Below are positions 22,284 through 29,664 of a DNA stretch of 29,886 nt, piece by piece. Origin of the DNA: a virus; IMG/VR virus record IMGVR_UViG_3300030104_001481, positions 337 through 30,222 of that record. One strand, written 5' to 3'. Position 1 is the first letter of the stretch. Each line of letters opens with the position of its first letter. A model generated the notes under the pieces. That model made no database searches. It was not told the DNA's origin and saw only the letters and a list, made by a program, of their open reading frames with translations. A program made the translations under genes and the position numbers.

Positions 22284-23048
22284 ATGAGCGAAGAAGCAAG
22301 AAACGTGACATCAAAACAAGGTGGTGCTTTAGCTAAGATTGACTTTGTTGCAGACTCAGGGATGGGTTTGGAAAACATTGACAAGAGTGATCTAGCATTA
22401 CCTTTTCTGAAACTACTGCAGAGTGGTTCAGATGAAACTAAGAAAAAACATGCTAAGTATGTGGAAGGAGCAGAAGCTGGTATGTTTTATAATACAGTTA
22501 CAAAAAAACTGTATAACGGTGAGAAGGGAATAGAAGTTATTCCCGTGTTCTACAAAATGACTTACCCTGAATGGGCACCTTTTGAAAGAAAAGAAGGTAG
22601 ACCAATCAGCAATGATAGGGGTCCAAGCGTTATGGCAGAAACAACTCAAAACGATAGAAACAAAGATGTGTTGAAGAATGGTAACGAGATTATCAAAACA
22701 GCAAATCATTTTGTTATTATCAATGGGGATAGACCTGAGAAAGCTTTAATGACAATGAAGTCAACTCAGTTAAAAGTTAGTAGAGGATGGAATTCATTGA
22801 TGGAAGATCAATTTGAAATAGATCCAAAAACTAATAAGTCTGTACCAGCACCAGTCTTTTCAAGAGTTTATAAATTAAACTCTGTAGAAAACTCAGGGAG
22901 CTTTACTTGGCATGGTTATAATATATCTATGTTAAGAAAAGTAGATAATGCTGGACTATATCAAATGGCCCGTGATTTTCATAACTCTTTAAAAAACTCG
23001 CAGCAGAAAACTGCCACAGTTTCAGAGGAAGATAAATCAAATTACTAA
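22284..23048 (+). CDS. putative ssDNA-binding or recombination-associated phage protein
   Basis: 254 residues with a good ribosome site (AAGGAG, 7 bases before ATG). Visible segments: DLALPFLKLLQSGSDETKKK, YVEGAEAGMFYNTVTKKLYN, GIEVIPVFYKMTYPEWAPFE, MTMKSTQLKVSRGWNSLM, PVFSRVYKLNSVENSGSFTW. The pattern 'P(F)LKLLQ...GAEAGMFYNTVT...G..VIPV...y.EW.P' is a known phage family encoded before primase/helicase genes and sometimes annotated as a single-strand DNA-binding protein. Aromatic residues in the beta-rich middle and the acidic C-terminus (VSEEDKSNY) fit an SSB-like protein, but the assignment is tentative. It is followed by a structured 64-base gap. Confidence 0.55.
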   Translation: MSEEARNVTSKQGGALAKIDFVADSGMGLENIDKSDLALPFLKLLQSGSDETKKKHAKYVEGAEAGMFYNTVTKKLYNGEKGIEVIPVFYKMTYPEWAPFERKEGRPISNDRGPSVMAETTQNDRNKDVLKNGNEIIKTANHFVIINGDRPEKALMTMKSTQLKVSRGWNSLMEDQFEIDPKTNKSVPAPVFSRVYKLNSVENSGSFTWHGYNISMLRKVDNAGLYQMARDFHNSLKNSQQKTATVSEEDKSNY

Positions 23049-23050
23049 TT

Positions 23051-23099
23051 TCTCGTGAGAGGAATGTGGGCGGTCATAGGGAGACTGAAGCCGCCCATA
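23051..23099 (+). other. GC-rich hairpin/possible pseudoknot before the primase gene
   Basis: TGGGCGG (23067-23073) pairs with CCGCCCA (23091-23097), extendable through wobble and A-T pairs to about nine pairs, with a 16-17-base loop. It is one of the most GC-rich runs in an AT-rich window. Just 5' lies the small inverted repeat TCTCGTGAGA (23051-23060), whose TCTC could instead pair with GAGA in the loop (23081-23084) and form a pseudoknot. The run after the stem (TAAAAAGGG) is A-rich rather than U-rich and supplies the primase ribosome site, so this is not a typical terminator. It could be an RNA processing or translation-control element or a replication signal. Confidence 0.6.
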
Positions 23100-23112
23100 A
23101 AAAGGGATCATT

Positions 23113-24681
23113 ATGGTTGAAGAGTTTATAAAATTATTTACTGGTTATAGTGGAGATTTTGGTATTGCCGATATGTCCAGTGCAAAGCTGGACTCTGAAA
23201 GAAACAAATTAAAACCAGATTATGAATGGTCAGGCAGACCAGTTACAGAAGAAGACTACAAAAATCATATAGCAGGAAAAATATCAATAGGTATACAGCC
23301 TTGTACTATTGATGGCACGGCAAGGTTTGGATGTATTGATATTGATCCAAAGAACTACAAAGAATTTAAGATAGAGAACTATCTAGCTTTATTCGAACAA
23401 TATAAATTACCTTTAATACCTATGCTTTCAAAAAGTGGTGGATTGCATTGTTACATATTTATGGAGGAGTTTGTTCCTACATCAGATTTAATAGAAGCAT
23501 TAAAATCATTTCTATTACCACTTGGATTAAAACCTACTACAGAAATTTTTCCAAAACAGAAAGAGCTAAAAGAAGATGATAAGGGAAATATTAAACCAGG
23601 TAACTTTATAAACCTACCTTATTACAATAACGGACAAACACATCGATATGCTGTAGATAAGAATAATTCTAAACTATCTTTGGATCAATTTATAAAACTA
23701 GCAAACGAATTAAAAACAACAAGAGATAAATTAAATAGCTTAGTAGAAGACACACATAAAAATATATTATTAGGAACTGACTCAGAGTTCTCTGATGGTC
23801 CACCTTGTTTAGCTTTATGTTCTAAAACAAAACTAGATGATGGTAGAGATAGATTTATGTACAACTACATGGTCTTTGCAAAAAAGAAATATAAGGACAA
23901 GTGGCAAGATTTTGTATCAAAAGCAAACTATGCTTACCTAGAATATCCTTGGGATAAATCTAAATTAGATCAAAAATTAAAAGCGTGGGACAAAGAAACA
24001 GCAGGACATACTTGTTATGAAGAACCTATCAAGGACAAGTGTATGCGTAGTCTTTGTTATTCAAAACCTTTTGGTGTCAAGTCTGATAGTATAAATGTTT
24101 TTCCTGATATAACTGATTTTCAAATTATACGATACGAACAACCAGAGTATAGATTTAATGTGGTTATGCCTAATGATGATAAGATAGAGGTTATCATACC
24201 TAATCTTAAGTTAATGACAACACAGAAAGAAGTGTTAAATTTAATATGGGAGCAGACAGGTATATACTTTGAACCCATTAAGCAGAAAGATTGGAGAGCA
24301 AAGTTAAATGAGTGGAGAAAAAATTGTCAGAATATTACACCACCAGAGGGTACAAGTACAGATGATATTTTAGCTAATGAATTATTTCAATACTGTGTTA
24401 ATGGTCCACAAGCTAAAGAAAGAATACAAATTAGATTAGGTTCTTGTCTTACTGAAGAAGGGTTTCACTTTTTTAAATATCAATCGTTTCTTACACACCT
24501 TGGTAATGATTGGAAAATATCAAAAGAAAAGATAGGTCAGAAACTAAAAGAAAGATTTAAAGTAGAATTTAATTACTCACTCAAAGTGGATGGTAAGGTT
24601 GAGAAAGTTTGTAAACTAAAACAATTACACATTGATAAAATAGAATACAAACCAGTAGAAAGAAAAGGATCTAATTACTAA
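23113..24681 (+). CDS. archaeo-eukaryotic-type (AEP) DNA primase
   Basis: 522 residues. AEP catalytic signatures: GCIDIDP with D76 and D78 (metal-binding DxD), SKSGGLHCYIF with S108/G110/H112 (the S-x-H nucleotide motif), and EIFPKQ (144-149) leading to GNFINLPYY (163-171), as in primase domains of TOTE-type and related phage/plasmid AEPs. Around residues 300-322, TCYEEPIKDKCMRSLCYSKPFG gives three spaced Cys resembling the zinc-binding element that follows such primase domains. The C-terminal ~90 residues (GPQAKERIQIRLGSCLTEEGFHFFKYQSFL) are helical and may be a helicase- or DNA-contact region. It would synthesise primers for the PolA. No helicase domain is fused; that function is in the next gene, joined by TAATG. 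Confidence 0.82.
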   Translation: MVEEFIKLFTGYSGDFGIADMSSAKLDSERNKLKPDYEWSGRPVTEEDYKNHIAGKISIGIQPCTIDGTARFGCIDIDPKNYKEFKIENYLALFEQYKLPLIPMLSKSGGLHCYIFMEEFVPTSDLIEALKSFLLPLGLKPTTEIFPKQKELKEDDKGNIKPGNFINLPYYNNGQTHRYAVDKNNSKLSLDQFIKLANELKTTRDKLNSLVEDTHKNILLGTDSEFSDGPPCLALCSKTKLDDGRDRFMYNYMVFAKKKYKDKWQDFVSKANYAYLEYPWDKSKLDQKLKAWDKETAGHTCYEEPIKDKCMRSLCYSKPFGVKSDSINVFPDITDFQIIRYEQPEYRFNVVMPNDDKIEVIIPNLKLMTTQKEVLNLIWEQTGIYFEPIKQKDWRAKLNEWRKNCQNITPPEGTSTDDILANELFQYCVNGPQAKERIQIRLGSCLTEEGFHFFKYQSFLTHLGNDWKISKEKIGQKLKERFKVEFNYSLKVDGKVEKVCKLKQLHIDKIEYKPVERKGSNY

Positions 24682-26120
24682 TGAGATATAAAGTTATAGG
24701 ACCACCAGGTACGGGTAAGACTAAAACACTATTAGATAAAGTAAAACTTTATTTAGATACAGGCATACCATTAGATCGAATAGGATACTTCGCATTTACA
24801 AGAAAAGCATCCGAAGAGGCAAGAGATAGGTTTTTAGAACAAAGACCAAACTTTGATAAAAAAGATATAAAATATTTTAGAACACTACATTCATTAGCAT
24901 TTAATAACCTAGGTTTAAAAGAAGAAAATGTTATGAACGAACTTCACTATAAAACTATAGGTGAAACTTGTGGTATACAAATTCAATATGCGTCTTATGA
25001 AAAAGATACATGGAACGGTATCTTCTCATCAAGCAGTGAGTATTTAAATCTAATAAATTTAGCTAGAGTAAGACAAATAAAAACATTAGAACAGTTAGAC
25101 CTTAACGAACACCTTGGTAAAGTAGAAAGAAATAAACTAGAGGCAATCGATACTGAAATACAAAACTATAAAAAAACTTATGGTCTTATTGATTTTACTG
25201 ACATGTTAGAAAAGTTTTTAGAGAAGGGAAGTATACAAAATAAACTAGATGTAATCTTTGTCGATGAAGCACAAGATTTATCTAAAATACAATGGTCTAT
25301 GATTGAAAAAATAGAAAGAGATAATGGTTGTGACATATGGATAGCAGGAGATGATGACCAAGCTATATTTGGTTGGGCTGGAGCTGATGTAGATTCTTTT
25401 ATAGATTGGGATGCAACAGAAATGCCACTAAAACAATCAGAAAGAGTTCCAAGTCAAATACAACAAAAAGCTCTATCTATAATATCTAGAGTTGTAGATA
25501 ATAGATTAGAAAAAGATTATTTACCAAAAAAAGAAACAGGCGAGATATTCGAGGTATATAAATTTATTGACATAGATATGTCCAAAGGATCTTGGTTAGT
25601 TTTAGCGAGAACAAATCCATTACTCAAACCCATACCAAAAATATTAAAACAAAAAGGTTTATTTTTTAAAACTGTAGATGGAAACAGTATAGCAAAAAAT
25701 TTATACGAGGATATAGAACATTGGAACAAAATAAGAAAAGGAGAAAGTATACCAGAGATACAAGAGCAACGAGTATTAGAAAAAATAAAAGGTAAGCCTA
25801 ATTACAGTTTAGAATGGTATGATGCATTTGATAATGTTGCATCTTCTAAAATAGATTATTTAAGAACCATGATATCAAATGGTGAAAAAATAAATAAAGA
25901 GCCAAGAATAACAGTATCAACTATTCATGGAGCTAAAGGAGGAGAGGCAGCTAATGTTATTTTGTTTTTAAATCAAACTACAAATACTATGAAGGCTTCT
26001 AAAAAATCTGTGTACAAACAAGATGAAGAGTATCGTGTCTGGTACGTAGGTGTAACAAGAACGATACAAAATTTATATCTAGTAAAATGTAACAACAAAC
26101 GAAAGGAGTTTATTATATGA
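24681..26120 (+). CDS. SF1 UvrD/Rep-like DNA helicase
   Basis: 479 residues, coupled to the primase by TAATG. Motifs: Walker A GPPGTGKTKT (7-16), Ia YFAFTRKASEEARDRF (37-52), a FRTLHSLAF motif, DEAQD (195-199), motif III GDDDQAIFGWAGAD (223-236), QSERVPSQI (motif IV region), ITVSTIHGAKGGEA (motif V, ~410-423) and YVGVTRTIQNLYLV (motif VI, near 455). These are the SF1A UvrD/Rep/PcrA hallmarks in a compact form, without the large 1B/2B insertions of bacterial UvrD (about 700 residues). With primase immediately upstream and polymerase downstream it is probably the replicative or fork-restart helicase, taking the place of a DnaB/gp4-type ring helicase not seen here. Confidence 0.88.
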   Translation: MRYKVIGPPGTGKTKTLLDKVKLYLDTGIPLDRIGYFAFTRKASEEARDRFLEQRPNFDKKDIKYFRTLHSLAFNNLGLKEENVMNELHYKTIGETCGIQIQYASYEKDTWNGIFSSSSEYLNLINLARVRQIKTLEQLDLNEHLGKVERNKLEAIDTEIQNYKKTYGLIDFTDMLEKFLEKGSIQNKLDVIFVDEAQDLSKIQWSMIEKIERDNGCDIWIAGDDDQAIFGWAGADVDSFIDWDATEMPLKQSERVPSQIQQKALSIISRVVDNRLEKDYLPKKETGEIFEVYKFIDIDMSKGSWLVLARTNPLLKPIPKILKQKGLFFKTVDGNSIAKNLYEDIEHWNKIRKGESIPEIQEQRVLEKIKGKPNYSLEWYDAFDNVASSKIDYLRTMISNGEKINKEPRITVSTIHGAKGGEAANVILFLNQTTNTMKASKKSVYKQDEEYRVWYVGVTRTIQNLYLVKCNNKRKEFII

Positions 26121-26380
26121 GTGCGTACAAAAAACAAATTGGAGGATCACATTATAAATCGATGGTCATGCAGCCTAGTGAGTTTATAAATAAGAACAGG
26201 TTGCAATTTGCGGAAGGGTCGGCTATAAAATATATATGCAGACACTCTGCCAAAGGAAAGGAAGAAGATATCAAGAAGGCAATACATTATTTGGAAATGA
26301 TTTTAGAACGAGATTATTCAGACAAAAAAGAATCTTGGACTGAAGGTTATAAAGAATGGAAAAAACAAAATGATATTTAA
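26117..26380 (+). CDS. DUF3310 family protein
   Basis: 87 residues. The ATG overlaps the helicase stop (ATGA), with ribosome site AAGGAG upstream. The sequence shows GGSHYKSMVMQPSEFINKN, FAEGSAIKYICRH and KEEDIKKAIHYLEMIL, the full DUF3310 pattern (GGxHYK...QPxEfI..N.L.F..G.aIKYi.R...K...D..KA.hYL). This domain is common in phages; some members, including T7 gp1.7, are linked to nucleotide (dTMP/dGMP) phosphorylation. Placement between helicase and polymerase would fit nucleotide supply or a replication accessory role. The last 11 bases overlap the polymerase gene. Confidence 0.85.
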   Translation: MSAYKKQIGGSHYKSMVMQPSEFINKNRLQFAEGSAIKYICRHSAKGKEEDIKKAIHYLEMILERDYSDKKESWTEGYKEWKKQNDI

Positions 26381-28214
26381 AGCACAAACAGAATGGGTAA
26401 AACCTACAGAGTTTCCAGACCTACGTCATGCAGATGAGATAGCAATTGACTTAGAAACATATGATCCTGATTTAAAAAAATTAGGAACAGGTTCTGTTGT
26501 AGGTAGAGGTAAGGTCGTGGGTATAGCTGTAGCTACAGATGGATATTCTGGATATTTCCCATTTGATCACGAGGGTGGTGGTAATCTTAATAAAGATTTA
26601 GTTATGAAATGGTTTAAAGATATCTGTGAGTCAACAGCAGATAAAATATTTCACAACGCAATGTATGATGTTTGTTGGATTAGATCTATGGGTTTTAAAA
26701 TAAATGGTAGGATTTATGACACAATGATTGCAGCATCATTAGTAAATGAGAATAGATATAGATACGATCTTAATAGTTTGGGTTGGGACTTTGTTGGCCA
26801 AGGTAAAAATGAAACAGAATTAAACAACGCAGCAAAAGAATGGGGTGTAGATCCCAAGGCAGATATGTGGAAATTACCCGCATTATATGTAGGTAATTAC
26901 GCAGAAAGGGATGCAGAGCTTACCTATGCGTTGTGGAGAGTTATGCAAAAAGAAATAAGCAACCAAGATCTAGGGTCTATATTTGATTTAGAAACAGATT
27001 TGTTTCCGTGTTTAGTTGATATGAGATTTAAAGGGGTGCGTGTCGATACCGAATCCGCTCATAAATTGAAACAACAGTTAAGTGAACAAGAAAAACAATT
27101 ATTACAAGAAGTAACAAAAGAGACAGGAGAAGAATGTCAAATATGGGCAGCACGAAGCATTGCCAAAGTTTTTGACAAATTAAAATTACCTTACGAAAGA
27201 ACTGAGAAAACACAGGCACCATCATTTACTAAAAACTTTTTGTCTAATCATGAACATCCTTTAGTTAAGAAGATAGCAAAAGCTAGAGAAATAAACAAGG
27301 CACATACAACATTTATAGACACAATTATAAGATACGAACATAAAGGTAGAATACACGCTGATATTAACCAGATAAGATCTGACCAAGGTGGTACAGTTAC
27401 TGGTAGATTTTCATATTCTAATCCTAACCTACAACAAATTCCTGCTCGTAATAAAGACTTAGGTCCACTGATTCGATCCCTATTTATACCAGAATCAGGT
27501 TGCGAGTGGGGATGCTTTGACTACTCACAGCAAGAACCAAGACTAGTAGTTCATTATGCATCCTTAGACCAAGACACAAGCGTGTTTGGTGTTAAAGAAG
27601 CATACGATGATGGAGATGCAGACTTCCATACTATCGTTGCAAAGATGGCAGATATACCAAGAACTGCAGCAAAAACAATTAATCTTGGATTATTTTATGG
27701 TATGGGTAAGGCAAAACTACAAGCAGAGCTAGGTGTTAGTAAAGATAAAGCTGAAGAATTATTTAATATCTATCATAGTAGAGTTCCGTTTGTTAAATCA
27801 TTAATGAACTCTGTATCTAATAGAGCACAACAACGAGGACAGATAAGAACTTTACTTGGAAGATTATGTAGGTTTCATTTATGGGAGCCAAATACTTTTG
27901 GTATGCACAAAGCATTACCATTTGAACAAGCTGTCCAAGAACATGGACCAGGCATCAAGCGTGCTTATACTTACAAAGCATTAAATAAATTAATACAAGG
28001 TTCAGCTGCTGACATGACAAAAAAATCTATGTTGGATTTATACAAAGAAGGCATTGTAGCGCACATACAAATACATGATGAATTAGATGTTTCTGTAGAG
28101 TCTCCAGAGCAAGCTAAAAAAATTGTTGAGATTATGGAGAATGCTGTTAAATTAGAAATCCCAAACAAAGTAGACTACGAATCTGGTAAAAATTGGGGAA
28201 CAATAAATGACTAA
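26370..28214 (+). CDS. polA: family A DNA polymerase with 3'-5' exonuclease domain
   Basis: 614 residues. Exonuclease: ExoI IAIDLET with D27/E29, ExoII FHNAMYDVCWI (near 100), ExoIII YAERDAELTYAL (near 180), so proofreading looks intact. Polymerase: motif A FDYSQQEPR (catalytic D384), motif B RTAAKTINLGLFYGMG with R431, K435 and Y443, motif C IHDELDVS with H569, D570 and E571. TVTGRFSYSNPNLQQIP is the usual template-contact region. There is no 5'-3' exonuclease domain, as in T7-like phage polymerases. At the position equivalent to E. coli Phe762 (T7 Tyr526) the residue is Leu439. The T7 thioredoxin-binding loop is not evident. It is the replicative polymerase of the cluster and overlaps the DUF3310 gene by 11 bases. 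Confidence 0.95.
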   Translation: MIFKAQTEWVKPTEFPDLRHADEIAIDLETYDPDLKKLGTGSVVGRGKVVGIAVATDGYSGYFPFDHEGGGNLNKDLVMKWFKDICESTADKIFHNAMYDVCWIRSMGFKINGRIYDTMIAASLVNENRYRYDLNSLGWDFVGQGKNETELNNAAKEWGVDPKADMWKLPALYVGNYAERDAELTYALWRVMQKEISNQDLGSIFDLETDLFPCLVDMRFKGVRVDTESAHKLKQQLSEQEKQLLQEVTKETGEECQIWAARSIAKVFDKLKLPYERTEKTQAPSFTKNFLSNHEHPLVKKIAKAREINKAHTTFIDTIIRYEHKGRIHADINQIRSDQGGTVTGRFSYSNPNLQQIPARNKDLGPLIRSLFIPESGCEWGCFDYSQQEPRLVVHYASLDQDTSVFGVKEAYDDGDADFHTIVAKMADIPRTAAKTINLGLFYGMGKAKLQAELGVSKDKAEELFNIYHSRVPFVKSLMNSVSNRAQQRGQIRTLLGRLCRFHLWEPNTFGMHKALPFEQAVQEHGPGIKRAYTYKALNKLIQGSAADMTKKSMLDLYKEGIVAHIQIHDELDVSVESPEQAKKIVEIMENAVKLEIPNKVDYESGKNWGTIND

Positions 28215-28216
28215 TT

Positions 28217-28867
28217 ATGGCTTACTTAAATGCAAATATTCCTGTAACATACTCTCAAATAAGGAGAGAATATTTATATGACCTTAAAAAACATCACGGC
28301 GAAGTTGAAGATTGCATTATCTTTGGTATTACCTGTATTACAGGCCGTCCGATCTTATTCCATTGTATTATGGAAAACGGTGCGATCTTTTACAGACTTC
28401 CAATTTCTGCGTTTATTCAAAGAGGATTTAAACCAGAAGATGTTCCTAGGTATAGACTGGACGAATTGGAGTTATGGAATTCTTTTAGTTACTATCCTGC
28501 TGTTACTTCTTGGGATATCTTAGACGGACAATCTGGTAAATATATAGGTAAAGATAAAAAATGGCACGCAGGTGCTTATCTTTTCACAGTTGACTTTGCA
28601 CACCCAGAGAGTAATATAATAGATACAGATCATTCTGAAATTCCGCACGAACATAAGTGCGCTCACATACTTGCTTTAGACGATGGCAACTATGCGGCTC
28701 AGCCAAACAATAGACTAATATGGGATATACCATCTTTTACAGTTAAAGATGAAATTCCTGACTGGAAAGTCCAAACATCCGAATGGAATGTAGAGGACAC
28801 TCGTAAATGGAAAACGGAAGATACTGACAAGTTCTTCTATGAAATTGAGGAGAAAAAACATGATTAA
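28217..28867 (+). CDS. conserved phage protein of unknown function (HHGE...CIIFG family)
   Basis: 216 residues, MAYLNANIPVTYSQIRREYLYDLKKHHGEVED. Conserved-looking blocks: CIIFGITCITGRPILFHCIMENGAIFYRLPI, LELWNSFSYYPAVTSWDIL, AYLFTVDFAH, DTDHSEIPHEHKCAHILALDDGNYAAQPNNRLIW and a WKV...WNVEDTRKWKTED tail. I recognise this as a family widely distributed in marine and freshwater phages near DNA metabolism genes, without known function. The His-rich HSEIPHEHKCAH and HHGE segments could bind metal, but that is speculative. The gene starts two bases after the polymerase stop, and its last 8 bases overlap the next small gene. Confidence 0.8.
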   Translation: MAYLNANIPVTYSQIRREYLYDLKKHHGEVEDCIIFGITCITGRPILFHCIMENGAIFYRLPISAFIQRGFKPEDVPRYRLDELELWNSFSYYPAVTSWDILDGQSGKYIGKDKKWHAGAYLFTVDFAHPESNIIDTDHSEIPHEHKCAHILALDDGNYAAQPNNRLIWDIPSFTVKDEIPDWKVQTSEWNVEDTRKWKTEDTDKFFYEIEEKKHD

Positions 28868-28940
28868 AAAAATTTGGAATAAAATTAAAAGTTTATGGAA
28901 CAAATGGGTTGAATGGACTTTTAAAGGTTTTTATAAATAA
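28860..28940 (+). CDS. 26-aa Trp/Lys-rich amphipathic peptide
   Basis: 26 residues, too short for standard gene calling. A clear GAGGAG ribosome site lies about 8 bases before ATG, and the TAA overlaps the next ATG by one base. The peptide begins MIKKIWNKIKSLWNKW and has four Trp (6, 13, 16, 19), seven Lys, one Glu and terminal aromatic residues (F21, F24, Y25). Hydrophobic positions 2, 5, 6, 9, 12, 13, 16, 17, 21 and 24 fall on one helical face, with Lys on the other, giving a strongly cationic amphipathic helix. Such helices bind membrane surfaces; possible roles include membrane perturbation at lysis or anchoring of a partner. Function is unproven. Confidence 0.65.
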   Translation: MIKKIWNKIKSLWNKWVEWTFKGFYK

Positions 28941-29041
28941 TGATTAAGACCTGTAAAAAATGTAATCACAAATGCCATTGTTTAGGAGATCTTCATGCTG
29001 ATGAATATGGCGTTTGTACTTGTGAGAACTGTGAGTGCTAA
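28940..29041 (+). CDS. 33-aa eight-cysteine mini-protein, probably zinc-binding
   Basis: 33 residues, linked on both sides by 1-base TAATG overlaps. Cys at 5, 8, 12, 14, 26, 28, 31 and 33 with His at 10, 13 and 19: TCKKCNHKCHC, a short LGDLHADEYGV spacer, then CTCENCEC. Eight Cys in 33 residues in paired CxxC/CxC clusters imply one or two bound zinc ions in a metallothionein- or treble-clef-like mini-fold. I recall similar tiny Cys-rich proteins in marine phages, without known function. It could be a transcription or replication regulator, metal buffer or host-takeover factor. Cys is otherwise scarce in the window's proteins, which makes the composition stand out. Confidence 0.7.
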   Translation: MIKTCKKCNHKCHCLGDLHADEYGVCTCENCEC

Positions 29042-29664
29042 TGAACAAAATAAGTTTGCTTTTAGCATTAATCATCATATTCATAGGTGTAACTAACCAA
29101 GCACATAGTGCAAATTCACAAACAAACGTAAGTGGGTCTAACACAAGTATTGAAGGCGGATACACAGGTGGTGCAACAACGTACGAATCTGGGTCTTCTT
29201 CTAGTACAACTACAAATAGCACTAGTAATAGTAATATAAGATCAGCACCCCCAACATCTAGTGCGCCCTCTTTTAATTCTATGACACAAGATGTTTGTGC
29301 CGTAGGTGCATCAGCAGGTGTGCAAACGTTTGGTGTAGGTATATCTGGTGGCAAACATTTTATTGATAAAAATTGTGAAAGATTAAAGTTATCCAGAATA
29401 CTAAATGATTTTGGTATGAAGGTTGCAGCTGTAGCTATTTTATGTCAAGATGAACGTGTGTTTGAATCTATGATACAAGCAGGAACACCTTGTCCTATCG
29501 ACGGTAAGATAGGTAAAGACGCATTAGCATTGTGGAGTAAATACGACCACGAAAGACCAGACTATAAAACATATGTTAAGCGTATGAAGAAAAGAGAAAA
29601 AGTAGATAAAGAAAAAGAAATTAAAATTGAGAAGTTAAAACCGATCAATGTGGAAAAAAATTAA
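29041..29664 (+). CDS. exported protein with conserved Cys domain
   Basis: 207 residues from the ATG at 29041, chosen over an in-frame GTG at 29035 because it overlaps the preceding stop as TAATG and begins a proper signal peptide. Residues 1-24 (MNKISLLLALIIIFIGVTNQ then AHSA) form a Sec signal with an AHSA/N cleavage site. A Ser/Thr/Gly-rich disordered region follows to ~85. The C-terminal domain has DVCAVGASAGVQTFGVGISGG, KNCERLKLSRILNDFGMKVAAVAILCQDERVFESMI and AGTPCPIDGKIG, with four Cys that could form disulphides in the periplasm, then a Lys/Glu-rich tail. This domain recurs in marine phages, with no known function. A role at the periplasm or outer membrane (superinfection exclusion, lysis, envelope change) is inference. 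Confidence 0.75.
   Translation: MNKISLLLALIIIFIGVTNQAHSANSQTNVSGSNTSIEGGYTGGATTYESGSSSSTTTNSTSNSNIRSAPPTSSAPSFNSMTQDVCAVGASAGVQTFGVGISGGKHFIDKNCERLKLSRILNDFGMKVAAVAILCQDERVFESMIQAGTPCPIDGKIGKDALALWSKYDHERPDYKTYVKRMKKREKVDKEKEIKIEKLKPINVEKN

Noticed and set aside
29035-29664. GTG at 29035 as start of the exported protein
   Set aside because: ATG at 29041 overlaps the previous stop as TAATG and begins the signal peptide with the usual basic residue.
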